Shown here: one piece after another, positions 33,197 to 43,112 of the stretch | How positions within the stretch are numbered: position 1 is the first letter of the stretch | How the letters are laid out: each line of letters starts with the position of its first letter | NCBI GenBank assembly: GCA_963849305.1 | Contig: CAWKGV010000025.1 | Coordinates: 1-64,000 of the forward strand | Length of the DNA stretch: 64,000 bases | Direction: 5' to 3' | Source of the DNA: CAWKGV01 sp963849305 | GTDB lineage: Bacteria; Pseudomonadota; Alphaproteobacteria; Acetobacterales; Acetobacteraceae | Translations under genes and position numbers: made by a program | Notes under the pieces: generated by a model | Database searches by the model: none | What the model saw: the letters and a program-made list of their open reading frames with translations, nothing else | What the model was told of the DNA's origin: nothing

Positions 33197-34534
33197 CTAA
33201 GTGTAAGGCCCGAGTTTGCAGCCGAACGCGCCGGGCGCCTGCATGATGCCTGGCCCGGGCACAGTGTCGATGACATCCCAGTAATCGTCCGGGCTCTTCA
33301 TCTCGGAGGGCTTCTTGCCGCGCTGGATGAACACCGGGCGGACGAGCTGGTGATCCTCCGGCCGGAACCACACCTCGCCCAGCAGCGAATCGAAATGCTG
33401 GCCCTGCTCATAGGTCTTGATCACGCTCGGCGGATAGTAGGTTCCGGCCTCGGAGACCATCCGCGCCCAGCAAGCGATCTGCATATACCCCGTCTCGGCG
33501 GTCCAGTCCGGCGTGTAGTTGTATTTCTTCCGAAACTCGTCGAGGAACATCTTGGACAGCGGATATTTGTCCTCGAGCGTCCACCACCAGTCTGTGGCGG
33601 TGAAGACGCCCTGGGTGATCTCGGGTCCGACCTCCTTGGCGAGGAATGGCACGGAATATGCCACTACCAGGGTCATCTTCTTCAGGATACCGAACTGGTT
33701 GGCCTGCTTGGTCGAGGCGACGGCGTCATTGCCCCAGTTGATATTGACCAGCACGTCGGCGCCGCTGTTGGCGATATTGAGCAGGTAGGAACTGAAATCG
33801 CTGGTTCCGAGCGGCGAGACCTGGTTGGTCACCGTGGTCCAGCCGCCCTTGCTGAGGTACTCCTCCATCGAGTGTTGCACGGTATGACCATACGTATAAT
33901 CCGGGGTCATGTAGGCCACCTTCTTGTTCCGCCCGAGGTTCTTGATCAGCACCGGGCTGAGCGCGGCGGAGGAGGTCTGGCCATAGAAGCAGGTGCGGAA
34001 CGAGTAGCGGGTGCAGTCCTTCCCGGTGGTGTCGTTGGAACCGCTGACCCCGGGCAGGTAGATCACCTTTTCTCGCTGCCCTAACTTGTTGCAGGCCACC
34101 GCCACGGCGCTCGAGCAGCTTCCGGTAACCATGATGGCCTTGTTCTCGGAGATGAACTTCGAGAGGTTCTGCACCGCGACGTTCGGCTTCAACTCGGAAT
34201 CAGCGACGCCGTAGATGAGCCGCTTGCCGAGCAAACCCTTGCTCACCTTGGGAGCCATCTTGCGGATGAGTTCGTTGCCATCGTTGACGTGCCCGATCGC
34301 CAATTCGTAGCCCTTGAGTTCGTCATCTCCCGGTACCGAATAGGGTCCGGTCGAGGGAGGGTCGAGGCCGATGAAGGCGGTGTCGCCGGAAACACCCGCC
34401 GGCCAGGTGCCGATCGGTGCGTGCTCGGCCGCCCGGCCAACCCGCGGCAGGCCCGTGGCCAACCCTCCGAGCAGCCCCGCTCCCAGCCTCAGCGCGTCAC
34501 GACGTGTCGGCGCCAAACCTCTGTCGAACCCCAT
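33197..34534 (-). CDS. Branched-chain-amino-acid-type solute-binding protein paired with a 2-hydroxyacid dehydrogenase
   Basis: A 445-residue type 1 binding protein of a subfamily different from the 3-8 kb array. The N-terminus has a twin-arginine signal (TRRDALRLGAGLLGGLATGL, ending VGRAAE). Motifs: APIGTWPAGVSGDTAFIGLD, GYELAIGHVNDG, SELKPNVAVQNL, MVTGSCSSAVAVACN, VSGSNDTTGKDCTRYSFR, PDYTYGHTVQHSM, LLNIANSGADVLVN and a C-terminal FGCKLGPYT. It is a clear paralogue of the SBP starting at 34771, from which it diverges across a shared 236-base gap. It lies directly upstream of the FAD dehydrogenase. Four Cys residues in the mature part could form disulfides. Confidence 0.93.
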   Translation of the reverse strand: MGFDRGLAPTRRDALRLGAGLLGGLATGLPRVGRAAEHAPIGTWPAGVSGDTAFIGLDPPSTGPYSVPGDDELKGYELAIGHVNDGNELIRKMAPKVSKGLLGKRLIYGVADSELKPNVAVQNLSKFISENKAIMVTGSCSSAVAVACNKLGQREKVIYLPGVSGSNDTTGKDCTRYSFRTCFYGQTSSAALSPVLIKNLGRNKKVAYMTPDYTYGHTVQHSMEEYLSKGGWTTVTNQVSPLGTSDFSSYLLNIANSGADVLVNINWGNDAVASTKQANQFGILKKMTLVVAYSVPFLAKEVGPEITQGVFTATDWWWTLEDKYPLSKMFLDEFRKKYNYTPDWTAETGYMQIACWARMVSEAGTYYPPSVIKTYEQGQHFDSLLGEVWFRPEDHQLVRPVFIQRGKKPSEMKSPDDYWDVIDTVPGPGIMQAPGAFGCKLGPYT

Positions 34535-34770
34535 CTGCCTCTCCTCGCACGTCCCTGGCCCGCCGCTTCAAGCCGGCTTGGCGCCGGAGTGTGGCAATGT
34601 TTCTCGGCTTGGCAAGACTGGTTTCGTTGGCCAACGGAGAAGTGTCCCTAGCGTTCTTGAGGCGGGGCTGGCGTCTCCTCTACCGGGGTCAGTATGGTCC
34701 TTAGATGACGGCGACAAAAAGAGACGCCATGCTGCGGTGACGGCGTCCGCGATTTGGCAAGGAGGCGCTC
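34535..34770. promoter_or_regulatory. Shared intergenic region between two divergent SBP genes
   Basis: 236 bases separate the starts of two paralogous SBP genes pointing away from each other, so both promoters should lie here. AAGGAGG lies just before the plus-strand ATG at 34771. The part near 34710-34735 is less GC-rich (GCGACAAAAAGAGACGCC) than its surroundings. I could not identify a trustworthy -35/-10 pair or an operator palindrome by eye. Confidence 0.5.
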
Positions 34771-36121
34771 ATGAGGATGGCGAAACGGCCGAGCGAGCTT
34801 AGCCGCCGGGACATGACCCGAACTCGGCTTCGGCGCCGGGACGGCACTCGCCCTCGCAGGCGCGGTGCCGCGTTGGGCGCGGGCGGCCGAACAGGCCCCG
34901 ATCGGCACGTGGCCGGCGGGCATTCAAGGCGACTCCGTTTTTGTCGGGGTCACGACGGCGCTGACCGGTCCCTACTCGGCCGACGGCAAGGACGTGGGAC
35001 TTGGCTACGAACTGGCATTCGCGGAGATCAACGCGGGCGGCGGCACGGCCCGAAAATGGGGCCTGGCGGGCAAGGGGGTACTCGGCAAGCAGCTCCGCTA
35101 CAAGGTCGCGGACACCGAGACCAAGCCTAACGTCGCGGTCCAGGCGCAAACGCAATTCATCCAGAGCGACAAGGCCATCATGGTCACGGGCTGCATCTCC
35201 AGCGCGACGGCGGTTGCGCTGGAGCAGCTCGCGCAACGGGCCAAAGTGCTGAACATGGTGGGTGGCAGCGGCTCGAACGACACCACCGGAAAGGACTGCA
35301 AACGTTATGCCTTCCGCTCGCAACCCTCGGCCTATATGGCGGCGAAGGCACTCGCGCCGGTGATTGCTCGGCAGTTGGGGCACAACCTCAAAGCCGCGTA
35401 CCTAGTGCCTGATTACACCTACGGGCACTCGGTCTATGGCTCCATGACGGAGTTTACCAAGCCGTTCGGCTGGACGGTGGCGAGCGAGCAGGTGGTACCG
35501 GTTGGAACCAACGACTTCAGTGCCGCCCTGCTCAACATCGCCAACAGTGGTGCGGAGGTGTTCGTGAACGTGGCGTTCGGCAACGACGCCGTCGCCTCCA
35601 CCAAGCAGGCCGCGCAGTTCGGCGTGCTCAAGAAGATGAAAATGGTCGTGCCGAACATTTCATCCTTCCAGGCGAAGGAGGTGGGCGCGGAGCTAATGAA
35701 GGGCGTTTACGGCACGTTCGATTTCTGGTGGACGCTGGAGGACAGATACCCGCTGGCCAAGGATTTCGTTCAGGCGTTTCGCGAGAAATACAAATACTAC
35801 CCGCGCTGGGGTGCGCATATCGGCTACATGCAAACGTATGTATGGGCCTTGTCGGTAGAGCGGGCAAAAACCTTTTATCCGCCGGAGGTGATCAAGACCC
35901 TGGAGGCATCGAAATCCGAGCCATACGATAGCACGCTGGGCAAGGTGTGGTATCGGGCCGAGGACCATCAACTCATCCGCCCGGTGCCCGTGGTGGTCGG
36001 CAAGGCCCCCGGCGCCATGAAGAACCCGGACGACTTCTATGATATGGTGGAGGTCGTGCCGGGCGAACAGGTCATGAGCCCGCCCGGCATGTTCGGCTGC
36101 CACCTCGGCCCGTACGTCTGA
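34771..36121 (+). CDS. Branched-chain-amino-acid-type solute-binding protein of the liv-ggt operon; signal peptide frameshifted
   Basis: The mature protein (APIGTWPAGIQGDSVFVGVT ... MFGCHLGPYV) is a type 1 binding protein, paralogous to the one at 33197-34534. Its uninterrupted frame begins at a weak GTG (34865) with no signal. AAGGAGG and ATG at 34771 start another frame: KRPSELSRRDMT, a perfect Tat beginning. Removing one A at 34821/34822 joins them as RLGFGAGTALALAGAVPRWA, a normal Tat h-region and cleavage site. So the gene most likely runs from 34771 and the sequence carries a one-base insertion, or export is truly lost. It is followed after 33 bases by livH, and is the presumptive receptor of that ABC transporter. 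Confidence 0.88.
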
Positions 36122-36154
36122 GCCAAGCAAGAACCGGAGGACGGACAAGAATCC

Positions 36155-37030
36155 ATGCCGAGCGGGGCGCTGCTGCTGGCCCAGGCATTCAATGGCCTGG
36201 CGCTTGGGACGCTGCTGGCATTGGTCAGCAGCGGCCTGACCATCATCCTCGGCACGCTCGGCGTGCTGAACTTCGCGCACGGCGCCCTGTTCATGGTGGG
36301 TGCTTACGTCATCTTCGTGGTGGCCGGCTACACCGGCAGCTTCCTGGCCGGGCTGTTCGCCGGATGGGCGTTCATGCTGGTCGTGGGGGTGCTGATCGAA
36401 CGCGTGATCATCCGCTGGTTCTACAACCGGCCGCCTGAAGACCAGATCCTGGTGACCTTCGGCGTCGCCATCATCCTCATCGAGGCGGTGCGTGCCATCT
36501 TCGGCGGAGCCAGCCAGCATGTTTCGGTGCCGGGCTGGGGGCAGGGCGTCGCGCAGATCGGCTTCCTGATCTATCCCACCTATCGGCTAGAGCTGATCGG
36601 CATTATCGCGGTCCTGCTGGTCGGTCTCTATGTCGTGCTCTATCGCACCCCGATCGGCTTGGTGGTGCGCGCGGGGATCGAGGACGCGCGCATGGTCGGC
36701 ATTCTCGGCATCAATGTTCGCCTCGCCTTCCTGCTTGTGTTCGCGATCGGGGTCGCCGCGGCCGGGGTGGCGGGAGCGCTGTACGCGCCCATCGTCTCAG
36801 TGGACCCCGACATGGGCGCCGAGTTCCTGGTCGAGTCCTTCGTCGTCATCGTTATCGGCGGCCTCGGTTCCTATCCCGGTGCCGTGGTCGGCGGCATCGT
36901 CGCCGGCGAGATCATTAGCATCACCAGCGCGTTCAACTCGGCGTATTCGGAGGTGGCGCTCTATGCGGTGATGGCATTGATCCTGGTGCTGCGCCCGCAA
37001 GGGTTGTTCGGCGCGGAGGGCCGGGTATGA
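36155..37030 (+). CDS. livH: Branched-chain-type ABC transporter permease (LivH-like)
   Basis: A 291-residue inner-membrane permease. Hydrophobic spans begin with FNGLALGTLLALVSSGLTII, and the family signature TLGVLNFAHGALFMVGAYV follows. Later segments contain FNRPPEDQILVTFGVAIILIE-like loops (here YNRPPEDQ), GLVVRAGIEDARMVGILGIN (coupling helix) and GGLGSYPGAVVGGIVAGEI. Its stop overlaps the next ATG (ATGA). It forms the transmembrane channel with the permease half of the following fused gene. Confidence 0.95.
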   Translation: MPSGALLLAQAFNGLALGTLLALVSSGLTIILGTLGVLNFAHGALFMVGAYVIFVVAGYTGSFLAGLFAGWAFMLVVGVLIERVIIRWFYNRPPEDQILVTFGVAIILIEAVRAIFGGASQHVSVPGWGQGVAQIGFLIYPTYRLELIGIIAVLLVGLYVVLYRTPIGLVVRAGIEDARMVGILGINVRLAFLLVFAIGVAAAGVAGALYAPIVSVDPDMGAEFLVESFVVIVIGGLGSYPGAVVGGIVAGEIISITSAFNSAYSEVALYAVMALILVLRPQGLFGAEGRV

Positions 37031-38845
37031 GACCCGCCCGCATCCCGTTCCTGCCCGAGTTGGCGTTGCTCGCGCTGCTGGTCGGCGCGCCGTTCGTGCT
37101 GCCCCATGCCGGCTTCTCGTTTGATCTGATGGAGCGCATCCTGAACTGGGGCCTGTTCGGGCTCGGCTTCGATCTGTTGTTCGGCGCCACCGGCCTGCTG
37201 TCGTTCGGCCAGGCGGCGTTCTACGGCACCGGGGGATTCGTCGCCGCCTATCTGCTGGTCAACAACGTGATCGGCAGCGTCTGGCTCGCCTTGTTCATCG
37301 GCACCATCTTCGCTGGCGTCTTCGGCCTGATCGTCGGCTGGCTCGCGGTGCGCCGCATCGGCATCTACTTCGCGATGATCACGCTGGCATTCGGCGAGAT
37401 GTCGTTTTTCCTGGAGAACTCGCCGCTGTCGGCTTTCACGGGGGGCGAGAACGGGCTGCCCGGCGTGCCGGTGCCGAGTATCGGCTCGATAGCTCTGAGC
37501 CAAGGACTGCGGTTATACGGGCTGCTCGCCGGCTTTTTCTTCGTGGGATTCATCCTCGCCCGGCGCATCCTGCATTCGCCGTTCGGCGCTGTGCTGCGGG
37601 CAACCAGGGAGAACACGGCGCGGGTGGCGATGCTTGGGCATTCGGTGCCGGGCTATAAGCTCGCCGTGTTTGTTATCGCCGCGCTCTACGCGGGGCTCGC
37701 GGGTGGGCTGCTCGGGGTGTTCCAGAGCTACATGCCACCCGATGCGTTCACGCTCGATACCTCCGGCGAGTTGGTGGTTCAGACCGTGATCGGCGGCGTC
37801 GGCACGCTGATCGGACCGATGGTTGGCGCGACGGTCTGGCTCTACCTGCGCGACAACTTGCAGGCCATTCCGGGCATCGGGGCACTGTGGAAGCTGATCC
37901 TGGGCGTGATCTTCGTGGTGCTGGTGATGGCGCTGAGGCGCGGCATCTGCGGGGAGATTGCCTGGCTGTTCGCCGGTCGCCGCCACGCCACCGCAGAGGC
38001 CGGCGTGGCGGAGGAGGGGGATGCCGCGGCCGAACTGCCGCCGCCGGCGCCGGAGCTTCCCATGATCGCCCCGCTGGTGCGCGCCGAGCCCGACGCGCCG
38101 GCGCTGCGGGCGATCGATCTGTCGAAGCACTATGGCGGCCTGCGCGCGGTGGACGGCGTGTCGTTCGCGGTGCGGACCGGCTCAATCCATGCGGTGATCG
38201 GCCCCAATGGCGCCGGCAAGAGCACGCTGTTCAAGATGCTGCTCGACGAGGTGCGGCCGACCCATGGCGAGGTGCGGCTGTTCGGCCGGCGAATCACCGG
38301 GCTCGGCGCGACCAAGACGGCGCAGCTCGGCATCGGCAAGAGCAACCAGCTCAACCAGCTGTTCCTCGACCTGACCGTGGCGCAAAACCTTCGCGTCGCC
38401 GCGCTGGCACGTCGGCGCGGGCCGTTCCGCGCCGACCTGATCCGCGCCGCCACCAGCATCCACGTGGTGGAACGGCAGGTAGAAGCGGCGATGCAGACCG
38501 TCGGGCTCGGCCACCGGTCGGAGACGCCGGTCAATGTGCTGCCCTACGGCGAGAAGCGGCGGCTGGAGATCGGCATGGCGCTCGCCACCGGACCGAACGT
38601 GCTGCTGCTGGACGAGCCGCTGGCCGGGATGAGCCCGGCCGAGCGCATCGCCACGCGCCAACTGATCCGCGAGATCGGTCGGACCCGTACGCTGCTGATT
38701 GTCGAGCACGACATGGACGCGATCTTCGAGTTGGCCGAGCGGATCACGGTGCTCTACGACGGCCGGCTGCTGGCCGACGGCACGCCGGAGCAAATCTCGG
38801 GCAACGAAGCGGTGCAAGATGCCTACCTAGGAGGGCTGCACGCGC

Positions 38846-38859
<14 letters not shown>
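37027..38859 (+). CDS. Fused LivM permease - LivG ATPase
   Basis: 610 residues joining two normally separate subunits. Residues 1-320 are the LivM permease: NWGLFGLGFDLLFGATGLLS, FGQAAFYGTGGFVAAYLLVN, TRENTARVAMLGHSVPGYKL and IGGVGTLIGPMVGATVWLYL. A 40-residue Ala/Glu/Pro-rich linker follows. Residues about 360-610 are the LivG ATPase: Walker A VIGPNGAGKSTLFKML, signature LPYGEKRRLEIGMAL, Walker B NVLLLDEPLAGMSP, switch His in IVEHDMDAIF. The fusion fixes a 1:1 permease:ATPase ratio. It overlaps livH by four bases and livF by 14. Confidence 0.95.
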
Positions 38860-39544
<685 letters not shown>

Positions 39545-39556
39545 AAGCGAGCCGCC

Positions 39557-41332
39557 ATGTTCACCACTCGCCCCGAAATCGCCGGCACCTTCGGCATCGT
39601 CGCCAGCACGCACTGGATCGCCAGCGGCGTCGGCGTGAGTGTGATGGAGCGCGGTGGCAATGCCTTCGATGCGGCCGTTGCCGCCGCCTTCGCGCTGCAT
39701 GTGGCCGAGCCGCATTTGAACGGTCCCGGCGGCGATGCGCCGATCATCCTGCATTGCGCCCGCAGCGGCACCCAACATGTGATTTGCGGCCAGGGCGTCG
39801 CGCCGCAAGCGGCGACCTTGGAGCGGTTCGAGGCCCTCGGGATTGACCTGATCCCGGCCACCGGCCTGCTGCCCGCCGTGGTGCCGGGAGCGTTCGACGC
39901 CTGGTGCCTGCTGCTGCGCGATTGGGGCACCTGGGAACTGAAGCAGGTGCTGGACTACGCGATCGGTTACGCACGGAACGGCATTCCGGTTGTGCCGCGA
40001 ATCAGCGCGACCATAGAAAGCGTCCGTCCGCTGTTCGAGACGGAATGGGCCTCCTCGGCCGAGGTGTTCCTGCCAAACGGCAACACGCCGGCGCCGCACA
40101 CCCTGTTCGCCCGTCCGGCACTGGCCGAGACCTTCGAGCGGCTCTGCCGCGAGGCGGTCGGCGCGAGCCGCGAGGCCCGGATCGACGCCGCGCGTGACGC
40201 CTGGTACCGCGGCTTCGTCGCCGAGGCCGTGGACCGGTTCTTCCGCTCAACCGAGGTGCTGGACGTGACCGGCCGCCGCCATCGCGGCCTGCTGTCCGCC
40301 GATGACCTGGCAAGCTGGTCCGCGACCGTCGAGGCGCCGGTCGCCTACGACTATCACGGCCATACGGTACTGAAATGCGGCCCCTGGAGCCAGGGACCGG
40401 TGTTCCTGCAACAGCTCGCGTTGTTGCGGGGCTTCGATCTCGCGGCGATGAACCCGCTCGGCGCCGACTTCATCCATACCGTCGTGGAATGCGCTAAGCT
40501 CGCCTATGCCGATCGCGAGGCGTGGTACGGCGATACGCGCTTCGCCGATGTGCCGCTCGGAACGCTGCTGTCGGACAAGTATAATGAACAGCGCCGCCGC
40601 CTGATCGGCCCGCAGGCGTCCCTGGAGCTTCGGCCCAGCGAGTTGCCGGGGCGCACCGCCTGGGTTGACCGGGAGGCCGCGAGCCGGGCGCAGCTTCTGG
40701 CAGGCGAGCCGGGCGCCGGTGAGCCGACCGTGGCGCGGCTCGGGGTAATTGGGGCCGACACTTGCCATATCGACGTGATCGACCGTCACGGCAACATGGT
40801 CAGCGCCACACCGTCCGGGGGCTGGCTGCAATCCTCCCCGGTGATCCCCGGTCTCGGCTTCCCAATGGGCACGCGTGGGCAGATGTTCTGGCTGCGTCCC
40901 GGCCTGCCCAACAGCCTGGCGCCAGGCAAGCGCCCGCGCACGACCCTGTCGCCCAGTTTCGCGCTGCGCGACGGCAAACCGTGGATGGCGTTCGGCACAC
41001 CCGGCGGCGAGCAGCAGGACCAGTGGTCGCTGACCTTCTTCCTGCGCATGGTCCACCACAATATGAATATCCAGGAGGCGATCGACGCGCCCGCATTCCA
41101 TAGCGAGCACTGGCCCTCGAGTTTCTGGCCGCGCGTCGCGCGACCCGGGAAGGTGGTGATCGAGGGCCGCTTCTCCGACGCCGTGCTGCACGAGCTGGCG
41201 CGACGTGGACACAGGGCGGAAAAGGGCGAGGATTGGTCCGAAGGGCGGCTTTCGGGAGCACGCGTCGAGGGCCGGCAATTCCGGGCCGGCGCCAATCCGC
41301 GCGGGATGCAGGGTTACGCGGTGGGGCGCTAA
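39557..41332 (+). CDS. ggt: Gamma-glutamyltransferase family protein
   Basis: A 591-residue Ntn-hydrolase that cleaves gamma-glutamyl amides such as glutathione, or a related acylase. The large-subunit region has GVSVMERGGNAFDAAVAAAF and LNGPGGDAPIILHC. The autocatalytic Thr is in GADTCHIDVIDRHGNMVSAT, preceded by the usual acidic stretch. The small subunit has FPMGTRGQMFWL, GKRPRTTLSPSFALRDGKP and FGTPGGEQQDQWSLTFFLRM. No signal peptide is seen, so the enzyme may be cytoplasmic, unlike E. coli Ggt. Being the last gene of the SBP-liv operon, it suggests import of a gamma-glutamyl compound followed by hydrolysis; that is inference. Confidence 0.9.
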   Translation: MFTTRPEIAGTFGIVASTHWIASGVGVSVMERGGNAFDAAVAAAFALHVAEPHLNGPGGDAPIILHCARSGTQHVICGQGVAPQAATLERFEALGIDLIPATGLLPAVVPGAFDAWCLLLRDWGTWELKQVLDYAIGYARNGIPVVPRISATIESVRPLFETEWASSAEVFLPNGNTPAPHTLFARPALAETFERLCREAVGASREARIDAARDAWYRGFVAEAVDRFFRSTEVLDVTGRRHRGLLSADDLASWSATVEAPVAYDYHGHTVLKCGPWSQGPVFLQQLALLRGFDLAAMNPLGADFIHTVVECAKLAYADREAWYGDTRFADVPLGTLLSDKYNEQRRRLIGPQASLELRPSELPGRTAWVDREAASRAQLLAGEPGAGEPTVARLGVIGADTCHIDVIDRHGNMVSATPSGGWLQSSPVIPGLGFPMGTRGQMFWLRPGLPNSLAPGKRPRTTLSPSFALRDGKPWMAFGTPGGEQQDQWSLTFFLRMVHHNMNIQEAIDAPAFHSEHWPSSFWPRVARPGKVVIEGRFSDAVLHELARRGHRAEKGEDWSEGRLSGARVEGRQFRAGANPRGMQGYAVGR

Positions 41333-41584
41333 TCGCGATTCGCTATGGCATGTATTAGCTTGGGGTGTTCACAGCACTCGGGCCACAGAGGATAGATCCA
41401 TGCGTCACGAGCCTCCCGACGCGGGTCACCGAACCGCCCGATCGTCAACGCCTCACCCATTGCCCCTTCAAGGACGAGCCTCTAAATCACGCCGCCCGGA
41501 TTTGCGCCAAGGGCCGGGACTTGTGTGAATCCCGTAGCCATAGCCCAGGGGAGGAGCCTCCTAATCCCGGGGGAGGGGTCGCGA

Positions 41585-41628
41585 GATACTAAAGTGATTG
41601 CCTAGCTTTTGCAGGCATGATACTAAAG
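41585..41628. promoter_or_regulatory. Direct repeat GATACTAAAG flanking the ArsR-type gene start
   Basis: GATACTAAAG occurs at 41585-41594 and again at 41619-41628, 34 bases apart; the second overlaps the regulator's start codon. Between them TGCCT and AGGCA form a short inverted repeat. The arrangement would suit autoregulation by the encoded ArsR-type repressor. The rest of the gap from 41333 has no recognisable gene. Confidence 0.35.
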
Positions 41629-41988
41629 CTTGTGCTTAACCAACTGCCCCCTCTCGATCTGGCGTTCCAGGCGCTGGCCGATCCGACGCGTCGCGCCATG
41701 ATGGAGCGACTGTCGCGCAGTCCAGCGTCGGTCAGCGAATTGGCGCGTCCGTTCATGATGTCGCTGCCGGCGGTGATGCAGCACCTCGCCGTGCTGGAAA
41801 GCTCGGGCTTGGTGCGCTCGGAGAAGGTTGGCCGGGTGCGCACCTGCGAGATCAATCCGGCGGCCCTGAGCCAGGCGGAGCAATGGATTACCCAGCGCCG
41901 GATCGAGTGGGAGCACCGTCTCGACCAACTGGGCCACTACCTCGAAACCCTGAAGCACGAAGGAGATGATGATGGCGCAGGCACGTGA
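41617..41988 (+). CDS. ArsR-family transcriptional regulator
   Basis: 123 residues. A winged helix covers most of the protein: DLAFQALADPTRRAMMERLS, SVSELARPFMMSLPAVMQHL (recognition helix), AVLESSGLVRSEKVGRVRTC and the C-terminal AEQWITQRRIEWEHRLDQLG. No metal-binding Cys pair is present, so it belongs to the metal-independent group that regulates neighbouring AHSA1/SRPBCC genes. It overlaps the following gene by 17 bases, the arrangement seen repeatedly for this pair, so it most likely represses its own operon. Confidence 0.92.
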   Translation: MILKLVLNQLPPLDLAFQALADPTRRAMMERLSRSPASVSELARPFMMSLPAVMQHLAVLESSGLVRSEKVGRVRTCEINPAALSQAEQWITQRRIEWEHRLDQLGHYLETLKHEGDDDGAGT

Positions 41989-42928
41989 CAAGGACGCGAC
42001 AATCCAGCCCCCGCCCCTGAGGCTTTCGCGCATCTTCCCCGCGCCGCGCGAGATGGTCTTCAAGGCCTGGAGTTCCAGCGATCACGTGAGGCGCTGGTTC
42101 TGCCCGACGGGCTACACGGTGCCGGAGGCCATGGTGCGAATGGATGTCGGCGGCCCGTTCGAGGTCTGCATGCGTGGACCCGGCGGGATCGACCACTGGA
42201 CGCGCGGCGTATTCGCCGAAGTCTCGCCGCTCGATCGATTGGTGCTCGATGGACACGCGATTGATGCCTCGGGCCGTCCGTTGTTCCGCGCCTACACGGA
42301 GGTGAGCTTCGCCGACCATCCAGGCGGCACGCGCATGGATGTGGTCCAAACCTACACCTTCGCGAACCCAGCGGAAGCCGCCCCGATGGTGAAGGGTGCC
42401 CCCGTGGGATGGGCCCAGACGCTGGACAAGCTGGAAGCGGAGCTGGCGCGGATGCAGGGCGGCGGCGCGAAACGCTCCGTGGCGCACGCAACCTTCCATC
42501 TGGAGCGGACCTACGACGCGCCGATCGAGCGGGTGTTCCAGGCCTGGTCCGACGAGGCCGCGAAAAGCAGATGGTTCAGCGGCGTCGAGGGCAAATGGCA
42601 GCTGTTAGAGCGGCACATGGATTTCCGCATTGGCGGCCGCGAGTGGCTCAAGGGGCGTTGGGAAGGAGGCGTTGTCTCGACCTTCGACGCCGTTTACCAC
42701 GACATCATCCCATGCGAGCGCATTATCTACACCTACGAGATGCACCAGGACGACAGGAAGATCTCCGTCTCGCTCGCCACCATTCAGCTCAAGAGGGAGG
42801 GGGCGCACCGGACGACTATCATGGTCACGGAACAAGGCGCTTTCCTCGACGGTTATGACGACGCCGGCTCGCGCGAACAGGGCACAGGCTTCCTTTTGGA
42901 TCGGCTGGGCGCGTCGTTGCGATTCTGA
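41972..42928 (+). CDS. Tandem two-domain SRPBCC/AHSA1 protein
   Basis: About 318 residues. Three in-frame ATGs occur at 41966, 41969 and 41972; the last has ideal spacing to AGGAG. The protein contains two START-like AHSA1 domains in one chain: the first from LRLSRIFPAPREMVFKAWSS to FANPAEAAPMVKG, the second from HLERTYDAPIERVFQAWSDE to QGTGFLLDRLGASLRF. Most relatives have one domain. Both keep the W-F loop (RRWFCPTGY, SRWFSGVEG). The fold makes a hydrophobic pocket and the ligand is unknown. It is co-transcribed with the ArsR-type regulator. Confidence 0.88.
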   Translation: MAQARDKDATIQPPPLRLSRIFPAPREMVFKAWSSSDHVRRWFCPTGYTVPEAMVRMDVGGPFEVCMRGPGGIDHWTRGVFAEVSPLDRLVLDGHAIDASGRPLFRAYTEVSFADHPGGTRMDVVQTYTFANPAEAAPMVKGAPVGWAQTLDKLEAELARMQGGGAKRSVAHATFHLERTYDAPIERVFQAWSDEAAKSRWFSGVEGKWQLLERHMDFRIGGREWLKGRWEGGVVSTFDAVYHDIIPCERIIYTYEMHQDDRKISVSLATIQLKREGAHRTTIMVTEQGAFLDGYDDAGSREQGTGFLLDRLGASLRF

Positions 42929-43112
42929 GTGGAGCGCAAGCGTCCGGTTGCAACCGAAGTCCACGAGCTGCTCGGTTCCGGGCTCCGGTTCCCTGCAGAA
43001 TAAAAAAGTTCGTGACACCGCTTCACGGTTCGTTTAGCGTCACTGTTATCGTCCATTGACGCTGCACACGCGGGGTTTTGCAGCGCTTGCCAAAAATGAT
43101 GGTTGATAGCTG

